The notes beneath the pieces were generated by a model that worked only from the letters and a program-made list of their open reading frames with translations, ran no database searches and had not been told where the DNA came from. A program made the position numbers and the translations under genes. From assembly GCA_043747875.1 (NCBI GenBank), contig JAYTOI010000173.1, positions 26,204 to 90,203 of the forward strand: a DNA stretch of 64,000 nt. The letters run 5' to 3'. This DNA comes from CADEED01 sp043747875. GTDB lineage: Bacteria; Pseudomonadota; Gammaproteobacteria; Steroidobacterales; Steroidobacteraceae. Within the stretch, counting starts at the first letter, position 1, and each line of letters begins with the position of its first letter. Positions 1 through 9,288 of this stretch are shown piece by piece.

Positions 1-1754
1 GTGAACAGGTCGTAGACCGCGGCGTGTGCCACCAGTGCCTTGAACGGATGCTCGCGGCCCAGCAGCACGGTAGCCAGATATCCGCCATAGCTCGCGCCCG
101 CGGCCACGGTGCGCGCGCGGTCGATGAACGGTTTCGCCAGCATGAAGTCGGCGGCCTTGATCGTGTCCTCGTAGGGCAGCGTCACCCAGTCGGGATTGAT
201 GGAATCCGCGAAGTCGTTGCCGAAGCCGCTCGAGCCGTGGAAGTTGTGCCAGGTCACGACGTAGCCCCAGCTCGCGAACACCTGCGCGTTCCAGCGCCAC
301 TGCGTGGCGTCGGTGATCGCGTTGTGAGGCCCGCCGTGCAGCAGGAACAGCAGCGGATACTTCCTGCTCGCGTCGAAGCCGGGTGGATAGACGATCCACA
401 TCTGGATGTCGGCGTCCTTCGCGCCCTTGTACGTGACGCTCTCGACCTTGCCCATGTCTATGCCGGCCAGCGTTTCGTCGTTGAAGCCGGTCAGTTTGGT
501 CGCGGCGCCGGAGCGCGCGTTGAGGGACACCAGGGTCGGCGGCTCGCTGAAGCTCTGGCGGATGGCGACCAGCGCCCTGCCGTTGTTCGACAGCGCGAGT
601 CCGCCGAACGTCGACGCCTTGGTCAGCGGTGCCGGCACCCCGCCATCGAGCCGAAAGCGATAGACGCGGCGCGTGCCGGCGTCGTCGATGGTACCTAACA
701 AGGTGCGCGAGTCGCGCTCCCAGACCAGGCCATCGACCGAGCGGTCCCAGTTCTCGGTGAGTCCCACCGTCGTGCCGGCGGCGCGGTCGTGCATCATGAG
801 GCGCGCGCGATCGGCGTAGAAGCGCGGGATGCGCTGCTGCGTGAACGCCAGGCGCTGGCCGTCGGGGCTGTAGCGCGGCGTACCGTCGTCGCTCTTGCTG
901 TCCGCCGTGAGGTCGCGCGCCGGCTTGCACCCGCAGGTCGCGAGCAGGATGACGTCGTAGTTCGATGCGATTCCGCTCTTGTCGACGTTCGCGCTGAACG
1001 CCACCTCCAGACCGTCGGGTGAGATGTCGTAGGAATAGCTGTCGACATCGGTGTTCGAGAGGTGGTAGCCCGACATGCGCGTGATCGCCTTCGGCTCGAG
1101 ACCATTGCCGCCCTCGATGCCGATCGTGTAGAGGTGCGGCTCGGTGTCGTCGAGGAAGTGGTCGAAATAGGAAATCGGAGTCTGCGTCCACACGCGCGCG
1201 GTCATCTTCGATTCCTCGCGCTCCTTCTTGCGCGCCGCCTGGTCTTGCCAGCGCACCAGGTCCGGCCACACGTTGCTGACGAACGCGATGCGCGCGCTGT
1301 CCGGAAACCACTTCGGCACGCTGACACCCGTCGGAACATTGGTCACACGGCGCGCCTCGCCGCCGTCGACCGCGATCACATAGATCTGGGCTTCTTTGTC
1401 GTCACCGCGCTTGGAGACGAACGCGATCCACTTGCCGTCCGGGCTCACCGTGGCCTGCGTATCGTTGGCCTTGTCGCTGGTGAGCTGGCGCACCGCGCCC
1501 CCCGCGACGGGCACCATCCACAAATCCGTGAGGCCCTTGTTCTCCTGGATGTCGTACGTGGTCACCGGCACCACCGCCTGCGTGCCGTCAGGCGTGATCG
1601 CCGGGTCGCCGAGCCGCTTCAGCGCCCACATTTTTTCGGCGCCGAATCCGCGCACGGGGTCGGCCGCAGGTTGTGAGGGGCCCTGGGCATGGACGACGGC
1701 AGAGGCGGCGATGGCAAACGCCATCGCCGTAGTGGCGAGCATGGAACGGTGCAT
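1..1754 (-). CDS. S9 family (prolyl oligopeptidase-like) peptidase, partial
   Basis: Serine peptidase of the dipeptidyl-/acylaminoacyl-peptidase type, expected in the periplasm, that trims short peptides. The reading frame runs off the left edge, so at least 584 residues are present and the C-terminal Asp/His part is missing. The N-terminus is a Sec signal peptide (MHRSMLATTAMAFAIAA, processing near VHA-Q). A beta-propeller of PD40/WD40-like repeats follows (SPDGKWIAFVSKRGD is typical). The hydrolase domain then shows the oxyanion motif HGGPH near 330-345 and the nucleophile elbow GASYGGY near 75-95, with the catalytic Ser. The ATG at 1754 was chosen; an internal ATG at 1742 would give a shorter signal peptide. 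The gene is divergent from the acetyltransferase at 1901. A second, distinct S9 enzyme lies at 45668-47581. Confidence 0.93.
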   Translation of the reverse strand, partial: MHRSMLATTAMAFAIAASAVVHAQGPSQPAADPVRGFGAEKMWALKRLGDPAITPDGTQAVVPVTTYDIQENKGLTDLWMVPVAGGAVRQLTSDKANDTQATVSPDGKWIAFVSKRGDDKEAQIYVIAVDGGEARRVTNVPTGVSVPKWFPDSARIAFVSNVWPDLVRWQDQAARKKEREESKMTARVWTQTPISYFDHFLDDTEPHLYTIGIEGGNGLEPKAITRMSGYHLSNTDVDSYSYDISPDGLEVAFSANVDKSGIASNYDVILLATCGCKPARDLTADSKSDDGTPRYSPDGQRLAFTQQRIPRFYADRARLMMHDRAAGTTVGLTENWDRSVDGLVWERDSRTLLGTIDDAGTRRVYRFRLDGGVPAPLTKASTFGGLALSNNGRALVAIRQSFSEPPTLVSLNARSGAATKLTGFNDETLAGIDMGKVESVTYKGAKDADIQMWIVYPPGFDASRKYPLLFLLHGGPHNAITDATQWRWNAQVFASWGYVVTWHNFHGSSGFGNDFADSINPDWVTLPYEDTIKAADFMLAKPFIDRARTVAAGASYGGYLATVLLGREHPFKALVAHAAVYDLF

Positions 1755-1900
1755 GGAATCCCCGGGTTCTGTTGCGCGCGGCGCGCGCCGATGGCGGACA
1801 TTCTGTCGCGCCCCGAATTCGCCTCGCAAGCCGTATTGCATCGTTTTGCCGAAGTGACCCTTCGTTCGGCCGCAGCGACGGTGCGAGAATTGCGCGTGCC

Positions 1901-2647
1901 ATGAAACCCACACCCGACAACTCGCATCGATACAATGAATTCGGCCAGCCGATCGGCTTTGCACTGCCCGACTGGAAGCCGCCGCCGTTTCCGCCGCACG
2001 CCGCGATCCAGGGGCGCCATTGCCGCCTGGAGCCTTTGAACGTGGCGCGGCACGCCCGCGCGCTGTACGAGGCGCAAGCGGACGATCGCAAACATGAACG
2101 CTGGACGTACTCGTTTCACGGGCCGTTCGCGGACCTGGCGGCGTATGAAAAATGGATGGAGGAGGCGCGGGGTTCGCGCGATCCGCAGCACTACGCCATC
2201 GTCGACGCCGCCAGTGGCCAGGCCGTGGGCTCGGCCACCTACATGCGCATCGAGCCGCGCCATGGAGTGATCGAGATCGGGAACATCTACTTCTCGCCGC
2301 GTCTCGCGCGCACGCGTGCGGCGAGCGAGGCGATCTATCTATTCGCGGCCAACGTGTTCGAGCTCGGCTACCGGCGTTTCGAATGGAAGTGCGACAGCTG
2401 CAACCTGCCGTCGCGCGCGGCCGCGGTGCGTTTCGGGTTCACGTACGAGGGCCTGTTCCGCCAGGCCATCGTCAACAAGGGCCGCAATCGCGATACGAAC
2501 TGGTTCGCCATCCTCGACCGCGACTGGAATGCGGGTCTGAAGGACGCCTATCTACGCTGGCTGGATGCCGCGAACTTCGACGCGGAAGGGAATCAGAAGA
2601 TGAGGTTGTCCGAGCTCACCGCGCCGTTGGTGCACGCGCGGAGTTAG
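1901..2647 (+). CDS. GNAT family N-acetyltransferase (RimJ/RimL-like)
   Basis: A 248-residue acyl-CoA-dependent N-acetyltransferase of the RimJ/RimL-like GNAT class, cytoplasmic. The start ATG at 1901 follows the divergent intergenic region; the frame stays open further upstream but that stretch is the mirror of the neighbouring peptidase promoter region. Visible features are an N-terminal extension rich in Pro (DWKPPPFPP), the fold start (GRHCRLEPLNVARHARALYEA), the central strands AVGSATYMRIEP and VIEIGNIYFSP, the CoA-loop-like stretch ARTRAASEAIYLF, and the C-terminal strand NWFAILDRDW. The substrate cannot be told from sequence. It ends 12 bases before the convergent hydrolase gene, with no obvious terminator between them. 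Confidence 0.9.
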   Translation: MKPTPDNSHRYNEFGQPIGFALPDWKPPPFPPHAAIQGRHCRLEPLNVARHARALYEAQADDRKHERWTYSFHGPFADLAAYEKWMEEARGSRDPQHYAIVDAASGQAVGSATYMRIEPRHGVIEIGNIYFSPRLARTRAASEAIYLFAANVFELGYRRFEWKCDSCNLPSRAAAVRFGFTYEGLFRQAIVNKGRNRDTNWFAILDRDWNAGLKDAYLRWLDAANFDAEGNQKMRLSELTAPLVHARS

Positions 2648-2659
2648 CGGACACTCGGA

Positions 2660-3370
2660 TCAACCCGCCAGGAAACTCAGGAGCTGCTTTGCCACGACCT
2701 CCGGCACGGCCTCCAGAATCCGCTTGTCCTGATCCGGCAGATCCACCACTTTCGCGCCCGGCACCAGCTTCGCCACCCGGCCGCCGGCCTCCCAGAAAGA
2801 ATCCTTCGGCCGAAGCACCAGCAATGGTTGCGTTACGAGCGGCAGGCGCTCCTGCGCCTTCCAGTTGACGATGGCATTGCGCGCCCACAACGCGCCCTGG
2901 CTCAGGCCCTCGGGCGCGGACAGGTCGCGATACGACTTGCGCTCGCCCTCGTCGAGCGCCGGCACGCCGACCATAACCACCTTGCGCACGATCTTCGGCT
3001 TCGCGATCGCGATCTCGGCCACGATCGCCGCGCCGGACTGCGTGCCTAACAAGTCCACCTGGCGGAAGCGCATCGAATCCAGGAAATCGCAGACCGCTTC
3101 GGCATACGCCCCGATCGACATCTGTTTGGGCGGCGCGTCCGACTCGCCGCAGCCGGGCAGGTCGGGGCTGTACACCGAGCGCGAATTCCCGAGCACCTTC
3201 GACACTTCGAGGAACACGCGACCGGTGTTCTGCGCGGCGTGCACGCACACCAGTGTCGTCAGCTCGTCGAATCCGCCCCCCGCGGGAATCGCGTTGTGCA
3301 CGTGGAGCTGGCCGTGGCGGCACTCGAAGTACGCGCGACGCAGACGAGGAGTGGGGACTGCGGTGTTCAT
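2660..3370 (-). CDS. alpha/beta hydrolase
   Basis: A 236-residue alpha/beta-hydrolase-fold protein without a signal peptide. Recognisable features are the oxyanion region VCVHAAQNTGRVF, the strand and loop VYSPDLPGCGESDAP, the nucleophile elbow LLGTQSGAAI and a late acid/loop region LLVLRPKDSFWEAGG. The elbow is TQSGA rather than the usual GxSxG, so the glycine two positions before the serine is replaced. The family often carries GTHTGA here. The C-terminal histidine of the triad is not obvious. The start ATG at 3370 gives a normal length for the fold; the frame is open upstream but has no hydrolase character there. It could be an esterase, haloalkane-type or lactone hydrolase; I cannot choose. 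Confidence 0.82.
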   Translation of the reverse strand: MNTAVPTPRLRRAYFECRHGQLHVHNAIPAGGGFDELTTLVCVHAAQNTGRVFLEVSKVLGNSRSVYSPDLPGCGESDAPPKQMSIGAYAEAVCDFLDSMRFRQVDLLGTQSGAAIVAEIAIAKPKIVRKVVMVGVPALDEGERKSYRDLSAPEGLSQGALWARNAIVNWKAQERLPLVTQPLLVLRPKDSFWEAGGRVAKLVPGAKVVDLPDQDKRILEAVPEVVAKQLLSFLAG

Positions 3371-3784
3371 CGGGCGCCAACGATAACTCAAAGTAGTCAG
3401 TCGCGAGATGTCGGCGCGTCGCGGACGACCAGCGTGGCAAAGCCGATCTATCGGTGTGGCGCAATCGCTCGCGCGGCGATGGACGAGCTCCGAAGTTCCT
3501 CCATGGCGTTGCGCCAATTTGCCGCTTCGGGACGCAGAGCGCTTGGGCGGACGCGACTGGCTGCCCGTCCGGGTCAGCCGCTTCCTACGATCCGCGCCTG
3601 AAAGCCGCGCGCCGCGCCCGCCACAGGCCCTGTAGCGCACGATTCGCGCGCGCCGCTGCGCCTGATTTGACAGAACTGAGAAGCGCATTCGCATTTCCTG
3701 CGATCCGCGAAAAGTCGTCATCCATGCCGCGCGAAGGGCGGACTAGAATCGCCGCATAAAAACGAGCCTTGGGGATACCCCGCG
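3371..3784. other. 414-base divergent intergenic region without a convincing gene
   Basis: This gap separates the minus-strand hydrolase (start 3370) from the plus-strand FHA gene (start 3785) and should hold promoters for both. Small open frames exist on both strands but none has a plausible protein character. A TTGACA hexamer sits at 3667-3672 and a TAGAAT hexamer at 3744-3749, but they do not pair at 16-18 bp spacing. GGGGATACC at 3772-3780 is a reasonable ribosome binding site for the FHA gene. Confidence 0.5.
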
Positions 3785-5374
3785 ATGCCACCCACCATTA
3801 CCAGCGCGTCCTCGACGGACGTCGACCATGAAGCAACGGCCGAATTGCCGGTGCTCGATGTGGCCGCATACGAATCGACTCTCGGCGACTCGGGCCACAG
3901 CGACACGTGGGTGCTGCCGGCCAGCATGAAGGTCGAAAGCGAATCCATCCCGACGCTGCGCGGGGCGGTGGATCTCGAATCGACGGCCGACATCTCCGTC
4001 GCGGATTTCAGCGGCACGCACGAGATGCCCGCATTCCCGCAGCTCAAGAACGCGCTCAAATCCGCCACGCCCGCTCCCGCGGCCGGCGCGACTCCGGGGT
4101 CCGCACCCGCGAAAACTCACGCCGCCGCCAAAGCCAGATCGCGCGCCGCAGCGACGCCCGTCACTCCGCCCGCAAAGGCAGAAACTCCGTCGCCCGCGCG
4201 CGCCGCTACGGTCGCAGCCACGCCCGCGCCCGCGGTGGTGCCGCCGTCGCCGCCGCTCATCGGCGAGCTGCGCAACGCGCTCGCGAGCGCGGAGCGACGC
4301 ATCGAACAACTGAACGAGCGCGCGCGCATCGCGGATGTCGAGCGCACCGTCGCCGTGGCACGCGCGAATGGCGAAGCCGCGCAGCTTCGCCTGCAGCTCG
4401 AGAACCATCGCGAAGTGCTGCAATCGATGCGCGCGCAGCTCGGCGTACGGCACGCGGAGGAGTCGGCGCTCGAAGACGAGTTGTTCGCGCGCGCCGACCG
4501 CATCGCGACGCTCGAATCGGACTTGGGGCTGCAGGACGAGGTGCTCAACGAGAAAGTGGCCGCACTCGCCGGGGCGCTGGGCCGCGTCGAAACGCTCGAG
4601 ACCGACACCATGAACTTGCGCGCGTCCGTGGCGCGCCGCGATCAGCAGATCGCCGTGCTCGCAGCCGATCTCGCCGCGCGCCAGCAGCGCGAGGCGGCGC
4701 TCGAGGCGCGCCTCGAGGATGCGATGGTCTCGGTGAACGCCAACGTGCCCGCGTTGCGCGCCGACCTCGCTGCGCGCGACGGGCAGATCCGCACGCTCGA
4801 GCTCGCCATCAAGGAATCGCGGGCGTGCATCGAAGACCGGAATCACGACCTGCAGGTTGCCGACGAAAGCATCCGCGGACTCGAGAACGAGTTGCGCGAC
4901 AAGACCGGCAAGCTCGAAGAAGCCAACGTGACGGTCGATGAATGGCGTGCGGTGATTGCCGAAAGCCAGCGATCGATCCTCGAGCGCGACAAACGTATTC
5001 GCGCGATCCAGGCCGACCTGGAAAAGCGCGCCGCGCCCGGCCTGGACCGCGCGGGGCAGACCAGCGAGGAGGTGACGCTGGAGGGCCCGGCGCGCGTCCT
5101 CATCCGCACCGACGGCAACACCGATTTCGTGCACGTGCTCGGCCGCCGCACGCGCATCGGCCGCGGCGACGACAATGAGCTGGTGCTCGATACCAAGCAC
5201 ATCAGCCGCTACCACGCGGTGCTGCTCGCGGGCCCCGTGCACACGTCGATCGAGGACCTGCAGAGCACGAACGGCGTGTTCGTCAACGGCAAGCGCGTGA
5301 CCCGGCAGGTGCTCAAGGACGGCGACCGCCTGACGGTGGGGCGTACGCAGTTCCGCTACACCGTCCGTGACTAA
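3785..5374 (+). CDS. Coiled-coil protein with C-terminal FHA domain
   Basis: A 529-residue protein with three parts. Residues 1-100 are acidic, Ser/Thr-rich and probably disordered, and could carry phosphorylation sites. Residues about 100-160 are Ala/Pro/Lys rich. Residues about 160-420 form a long heptad-rich coiled coil (LEDELFARADRIATLESDL is typical). The C-terminal 95 residues are a canonical forkhead-associated domain that binds phosphothreonine peptides, with TRIGRG, ISRYHA and STNGVFVNG all present. There is no signal peptide or membrane helix. It is not adjacent to a kinase, but the kinase/FHA/vWA locus starts 7 kb downstream, so it may be a trans-acting reader of the same kinase. 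That link is inference. It is preceded by GGGGATACC as ribosome binding site. Confidence 0.92.
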   Translation: MPPTITSASSTDVDHEATAELPVLDVAAYESTLGDSGHSDTWVLPASMKVESESIPTLRGAVDLESTADISVADFSGTHEMPAFPQLKNALKSATPAPAAGATPGSAPAKTHAAAKARSRAAATPVTPPAKAETPSPARAATVAATPAPAVVPPSPPLIGELRNALASAERRIEQLNERARIADVERTVAVARANGEAAQLRLQLENHREVLQSMRAQLGVRHAEESALEDELFARADRIATLESDLGLQDEVLNEKVAALAGALGRVETLETDTMNLRASVARRDQQIAVLAADLAARQQREAALEARLEDAMVSVNANVPALRADLAARDGQIRTLELAIKESRACIEDRNHDLQVADESIRGLENELRDKTGKLEEANVTVDEWRAVIAESQRSILERDKRIRAIQADLEKRAAPGLDRAGQTSEEVTLEGPARVLIRTDGNTDFVHVLGRRTRIGRGDDNELVLDTKHISRYHAVLLAGPVHTSIEDLQSTNGVFVNGKRVTRQVLKDGDRLTVGRTQFRYTVRD

Positions 5375-5451
5375 CTAAGACGGCTGTTTTTCCGGCGCGC
5401 AGGCGCGCCGACCCTTGCCGCGGGCGTTGCGCCGGTTAAGCTTCGCCTCCT

Positions 5452-6972
5452 ATGTCCGACAACTACATCGAACGCATCCTCCGCGCGCGCGTCTACGACG
5501 TGGCCGTGGAGTCGCCACTCGAGCCCGCGCCGCGTCTGTCGCGCCGCCTCGGCAACACCATCTGGTTCAAGCGCGAGGACTTGCAGCCGGTGTTCTCGTT
5601 CAAGCTGCGCGGCGCATACAACAAGATTGCACACCTGTCGGAGTCCGTCGCCAGGCGCGGCGTCATCTGCGCATCCGCGGGCAACCACGCGCAGGGCGTG
5701 GCACTGGCCGCGAAGCGGCGGCAAATACCGGCGGTCATCGTGATGCCGCAGACCACGCCTGACATCAAGGTGAGCGCGGTGCGCGATCTCGGCGGTGAGG
5801 TGGTGCTGCACGGCGACGATTACGACAGTGCCTACGAGCACGCGCAGACGATCGTGCGCGAGCGCAACCTGGCATTCGTGCATCCCTTCGACGATCCGGA
5901 CGTGATCGCGGGCCAGGGCACCATCGCAGTGGAAATCCTGCGCCAATCGCGCGGCGACATCGACGCCATCTTCGTGCCCGTCGGCGGCGGCGGTCTCATC
6001 GCCGGCATCGCCATCTATGCGAAGTACCTGAACCCCAAGCTCAAGATCATCGGTGTCGAGCCGGTCGATGCGGCCGCGATGCACGATTCCCTGCGTGCGA
6101 AGAAACGCGTGACGCTCGAGCGCGTCGGCATCTTCGCGGACGGCGTCGCCGTGAAGAAGGTGGGCGAGGAAACTTTCCGTCTGTGCCGGGAGTACGTCGA
6201 CGACATCGTGCTCGTCGACACCGACGAAATTTGCGCCGGGATCCAGGACGTGTTCGAAGACACTCGCTCCATTGTCGAAGGCGCGGGTGCGCTCGCAGTC
6301 GCGGGCATCAAGAAGTACAGCGCGCAAAATTCGTGGCAGGGCAAACGCATTGTCGCCATCAACAGCGGCGCGAACATGAATTTCGACGTGCTGCGCTACG
6401 TCGCCGAACGCTCGGACGTGGGCCAGGCGCGCGAGGCGCTGTTCGCGGTGGAGATTCCCGAGAAGCCCGGCAGCTTTCTCAAGTTTTGCGAGATCCTCGG
6501 CCAGCGCGCGGTGACCGAGTTCAACTATCGCTACGGATCGAAGGAGCGTGCGCAGCTGTTCGTCGGTCTCGCGGTTGCTCGGGGAAAGGAGGAGCGCGAT
6601 GAGCTCAGTGCGTCATTGCGGGCCGCTGGCTACGGCGTCACCGACATGACCGACAACGAGATGGCGAAACTGCACGTGCGCTACATGGTCGGCGGTCACG
6701 CCAATGGCAACGTCGCCAATGAGCGACTGTATCGATTCGAATTTCCGGAACGCAAAGGCGCGCTGATGAGATTCCTGCAGGCCATCGGCACGCGCTGGAA
6801 CATCTCTTTGTTTCACTATCGCAACCACGGCTCGGACTATGGCCGCGTTCTCGCGGGGATCGACGTATCCGCGTCCGACACCGCGGAATTCCTCGATCAC
6901 CTTAATGTGTTGCACTATTCCTACAGCGACGAGACTAACAATCCGGTTTATCGAATTTTTCTGGGTTCGTAG
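5452..6972 (+). CDS. ilvA: Threonine ammonia-lyase, biosynthetic
   Basis: PLP-dependent enzyme converting L-threonine to 2-oxobutanoate and ammonia, the committed step of isoleucine synthesis. It has 506 residues, as in long, allosterically controlled IlvA. The PLP lysine lies in FSFKLRGAYNKIA, the asparagine loop is SAGNHAQG and the phosphate-binding glycine loop is VGGGGLIAG. The C-terminal third holds two ACT-like regulatory domains (ALFAVEIPEKPGSFLKFC and RLYRFEFPERKGALMRFL), the sites for isoleucine inhibition and valine activation in the family. The ATG at 5452 was chosen because the preceding 80 bases are non-coding. There is no ilv neighbour; the gene stands alone after the FHA gene. 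Confidence 0.97.
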   Translation: MSDNYIERILRARVYDVAVESPLEPAPRLSRRLGNTIWFKREDLQPVFSFKLRGAYNKIAHLSESVARRGVICASAGNHAQGVALAAKRRQIPAVIVMPQTTPDIKVSAVRDLGGEVVLHGDDYDSAYEHAQTIVRERNLAFVHPFDDPDVIAGQGTIAVEILRQSRGDIDAIFVPVGGGGLIAGIAIYAKYLNPKLKIIGVEPVDAAAMHDSLRAKKRVTLERVGIFADGVAVKKVGEETFRLCREYVDDIVLVDTDEICAGIQDVFEDTRSIVEGAGALAVAGIKKYSAQNSWQGKRIVAINSGANMNFDVLRYVAERSDVGQAREALFAVEIPEKPGSFLKFCEILGQRAVTEFNYRYGSKERAQLFVGLAVARGKEERDELSASLRAAGYGVTDMTDNEMAKLHVRYMVGGHANGNVANERLYRFEFPERKGALMRFLQAIGTRWNISLFHYRNHGSDYGRVLAGIDVSASDTAEFLDHLNVLHYSYSDETNNPVYRIFLGS

Positions 6973-6997
6973 TAGATTTTCGACTCGCGTCGGGGAA

Positions 6998-7022
6998 CAC
7001 GGGCCGCGCATGGCGGTCCGTG
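6998..7022 (+). promoter_or_regulatory. Stable hairpin between ilvA and the PGPGW gene
   Basis: CACGGGCCGC and GCGGTCCGTG form a 10-bp stem, with one G-U wobble, around a 5-base loop. It lies 25 bases after the ilvA stop and just before the next start. There is no T-run, so it is either a weak or factor-assisted terminator or a structure limiting translation of the downstream gene. Confidence 0.35.
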
Positions 7023-7026
7023 TAGA

Positions 7027-7362
7027 ATGCCGCCCGCCGTCGCAATCAGGTCGCTATTGGTGTTCGACGAACAGCACCCCCTTTTCGGCACCTACAAAGT
7101 CGCCAAACGCATTGCAATCGGCATCGTCGGCGGTTCTGTGCTCGCCATGGGTATCGTGATGATGGTGACGCCCGGCCCGGGCATCCCGGCCATCCTCGCC
7201 GGGCTCGGCATCCTGGCCATCGAGTTCGCGTGGGCGCGCATCTGGCTCAGGAAGATCAAGACCAAGGCCGAGTCGGTCACGCGCAACTTCCAAAATCGGA
7301 ACGGCAACAATCGAAACAACGGCGAACGGGGCGCCGAGCCTCCGCCGCCCGGATCAGTCTAA
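7027..7362 (+). CDS. Small membrane protein of the PGPGW type
   Basis: A 111-residue protein with one or two hydrophobic segments (about 28-75) centred on the signature MMVTPGPGIPAILAGLGILA, which matches the small putative transmembrane PGPGW family of unknown function. After the membrane part comes a basic stretch (ARIWLRKIKTKAESV) and a hydrophilic Asn/Gly/Pro-rich tail, probably cytoplasmic. The ATG at 7027 overlaps a TAGAAT hexamer, so translation may instead begin at the in-frame GTG at 7060, giving MFDEQHPLF and a normal family length. It is transcribed in the same direction as ilvA, separated by a hairpin. Confidence 0.8.
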   Translation: MPPAVAIRSLLVFDEQHPLFGTYKVAKRIAIGIVGGSVLAMGIVMMVTPGPGIPAILAGLGILAIEFAWARIWLRKIKTKAESVTRNFQNRNGNNRNNGERGAEPPPPGSV

Positions 7363-7402
7363 CTACTGCGCGCGCGAGCACGCGGCAATGTCACAATAGC
7401 CG

Positions 7403-9202
7403 CTATTCGATCGGCAGCTCCAGCAACAGCTCGCGAACGAACCTGACGGGTGGCGTGCCGTACGACAGCACGCTGTCGTGATACCGCTTGAGATCGAAGG
7501 CCGCGCCGAAGCGCGCCTCGACCTCCGCGCGCAGCGCCTGGTGCTCGCGCGCCCCCACGAAGTACACCGGCAGCTGCGCCGACGACAATTGCGCGCGCGT
7601 CCACTTGCCCGCGGCCTCGCGCTCCTCCTGAAACCCCAGCGTCATCATCAGCTTCATGGCGGCGTCGCGTGAGATGCCGTCGACGTGTACGGCCTGGTCG
7701 AGCAGCGCGTTGACGATGGTGCGCAGATACCACTTGAGCTGGATCAGCCGCATGAGCGGATCGCCGTTCATGTAGCCGGCGTCGACCATCACTTGCTCCG
7801 TGTACACCGCCCAGCCTTCGGCGAACGGCCCGGATGACAGCACGGCGCGCAGCGGCGACGGATACTTGTTCGCGTGCGCGAGCTGTAGATAGTGCCCCGG
7901 CATCGCCTCGTGCACGGTGAGGTTGTGGATGGAGCGCGAGTTGTATTCGCGCAGGAATGAATCCGTCTGCGCGTGCGTCCACTTCGCCGGGATCGGCGAC
8001 ACCGCGTAAAAGGTTTTCTGCCCCGCATCGAGCGGGCCGGGCGGGTCGCAGTAGGCCAGCGCCACGCCCTGGCGGAACTCGGGCATCTCGACGATCTCGA
8101 TCGGCTCGTCGGGTACGGTCACGAGATTCTTCTCGCGCACGAAATTCGTCGTCTCGACCAACGCGGCGCGCGCGGCGTCCAGCACCTGGTCGCGCGCGGG
8201 ACGCTCGGTATAGGCGAGCTCGAGCGCGGCGCGGATTGCGCGCAGCCGCTGATCCTCGCTGGGTTTGTCGGGAGTGGGAGGGTGACCTCGCCTGGAACCG
8301 AGAAGGGTGGCAGCCAACTTGTACATCGCGGCGTGCGTGGCTTCGAGCTCGCTCTGCGCCTGCGCCTTGATCTCGGTGCGTGACAACGGCGAGAACAGCG
8401 CGAACGCGAGCTTGCGATCGTAGAGCTCGGCGCCGAGTCGAAACTCGCCCTTGGCCTCCGGCGTGAGCCGCTTGTCGAGCCAGATCTGATGTTGATTGAG
8501 CGCGCTGCGCGCCTTGGCCACGCTGGCGCGCAGCTTTTCTCGATCTTCGGCCGGCAACGATTCGATGGCCGGGGCGATCTGCTGCTCGAGCATCGAGACC
8601 AGGCCGGCGTTTTGTTTCGCCGCGGTCTCGGCGTGTATCTTCGGCACGCGCGCGGGCTCCAGCACCTCGCGCACCTGCGCCAGGAACCGCGGCAGCTCGT
8701 CGAGGCGCGCGCCGACACTCTTGAGACGCTGCGGCAAGGGTGCGAACTCGCGTGCGGTCAGATCGTAGAACGCGTTGCCGGCGATGCCCGTGTAGATGAG
8801 CGGGTTCCGGCGCCAATCTTCGAGTGTCTGGATGCGCCAGCGGTCGTATTCGAGATGGTGCTGCAGCAGCAACGCATCGACCTGGTTGGCGCGCGAAAGC
8901 TGCGCGGGGTCGAAGGCCTGGAGCGCGGAAAGATAGAGCTCGTCGAACATCACGCGCGATTGCCAGCTGATCGCGCCCACGTCGTCGAGCTCGTCGTCGA
9001 AGCGGTGGTCGCCGCGCGCGGTGGCGCCGACCGGGGACTGCGCGGCGGACTCGTCCAGATAGCGCTGTGCGAGCGCGGCGAATTGCTGGTCCGCGGTGGG
9101 CGGCGGCGGCGGCGGTGCGGGCTGTGGTTCTTGTTTGGGCGGCGCTGGCGCGCAGGCGCAGAGCAGCAATGCCGCGACACCGACAACGACTTTCGCCTTC
9201 AT
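7403..9202 (-). CDS. DUF885 family lipoprotein (putative metallopeptidase-like)
   Basis: A 599-residue DUF885 protein, a large family of extracytoplasmic proteins thought to be peptidase-like. The N-terminus is a lipoprotein signal (MKAKVVVGVAALLLCAC) followed by a Pro-rich linker, so it is probably anchored to a membrane on the periplasmic side. The hallmark motif HEAMPGHYLQ lies at the complement of about 7880-7915, followed by SSGPFAEGWAVYTEQ. These two motifs resemble zinc-binding HExxH-type helices, and the family is annotated accordingly. The start at 9202 was chosen for the signal peptide; the frame continues 24 codons upstream without one. It is divergent from the MFS gene with only 86 bases between, so promoters must be compact or overlapping. 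Confidence 0.93.
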   Translation of the reverse strand: MKAKVVVGVAALLLCACAPAPPKQEPQPAPPPPPPTADQQFAALAQRYLDESAAQSPVGATARGDHRFDDELDDVGAISWQSRVMFDELYLSALQAFDPAQLSRANQVDALLLQHHLEYDRWRIQTLEDWRRNPLIYTGIAGNAFYDLTAREFAPLPQRLKSVGARLDELPRFLAQVREVLEPARVPKIHAETAAKQNAGLVSMLEQQIAPAIESLPAEDREKLRASVAKARSALNQHQIWLDKRLTPEAKGEFRLGAELYDRKLAFALFSPLSRTEIKAQAQSELEATHAAMYKLAATLLGSRRGHPPTPDKPSEDQRLRAIRAALELAYTERPARDQVLDAARAALVETTNFVREKNLVTVPDEPIEIVEMPEFRQGVALAYCDPPGPLDAGQKTFYAVSPIPAKWTHAQTDSFLREYNSRSIHNLTVHEAMPGHYLQLAHANKYPSPLRAVLSSGPFAEGWAVYTEQVMVDAGYMNGDPLMRLIQLKWYLRTIVNALLDQAVHVDGISRDAAMKLMMTLGFQEEREAAGKWTRAQLSSAQLPVYFVGAREHQALRAEVEARFGAAFDLKRYHDSVLSYGTPPVRFVRELLLELPIE

Positions 9203-9288
9203 CGCACCGCTCCAAAATATCGGCCTGCGAGGCCAGCCGAGCGCGAAGTTACCAGTTAAAGTGCGCGCACCCAACTTCGCGATTTCCC

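Noticed and set aside
3667..3749. TTGACA plus TAGAAT as a sigma-70 promoter for the FHA gene
   Set aside because: The hexamers are 71 bases apart and neither has a partner at 16-18 bp spacing.
3743..5242. Minus-strand open frame of 499 codons
   Set aside because: Shadow of the FHA/coiled-coil gene; His/Arg/Val-rich with no motif.
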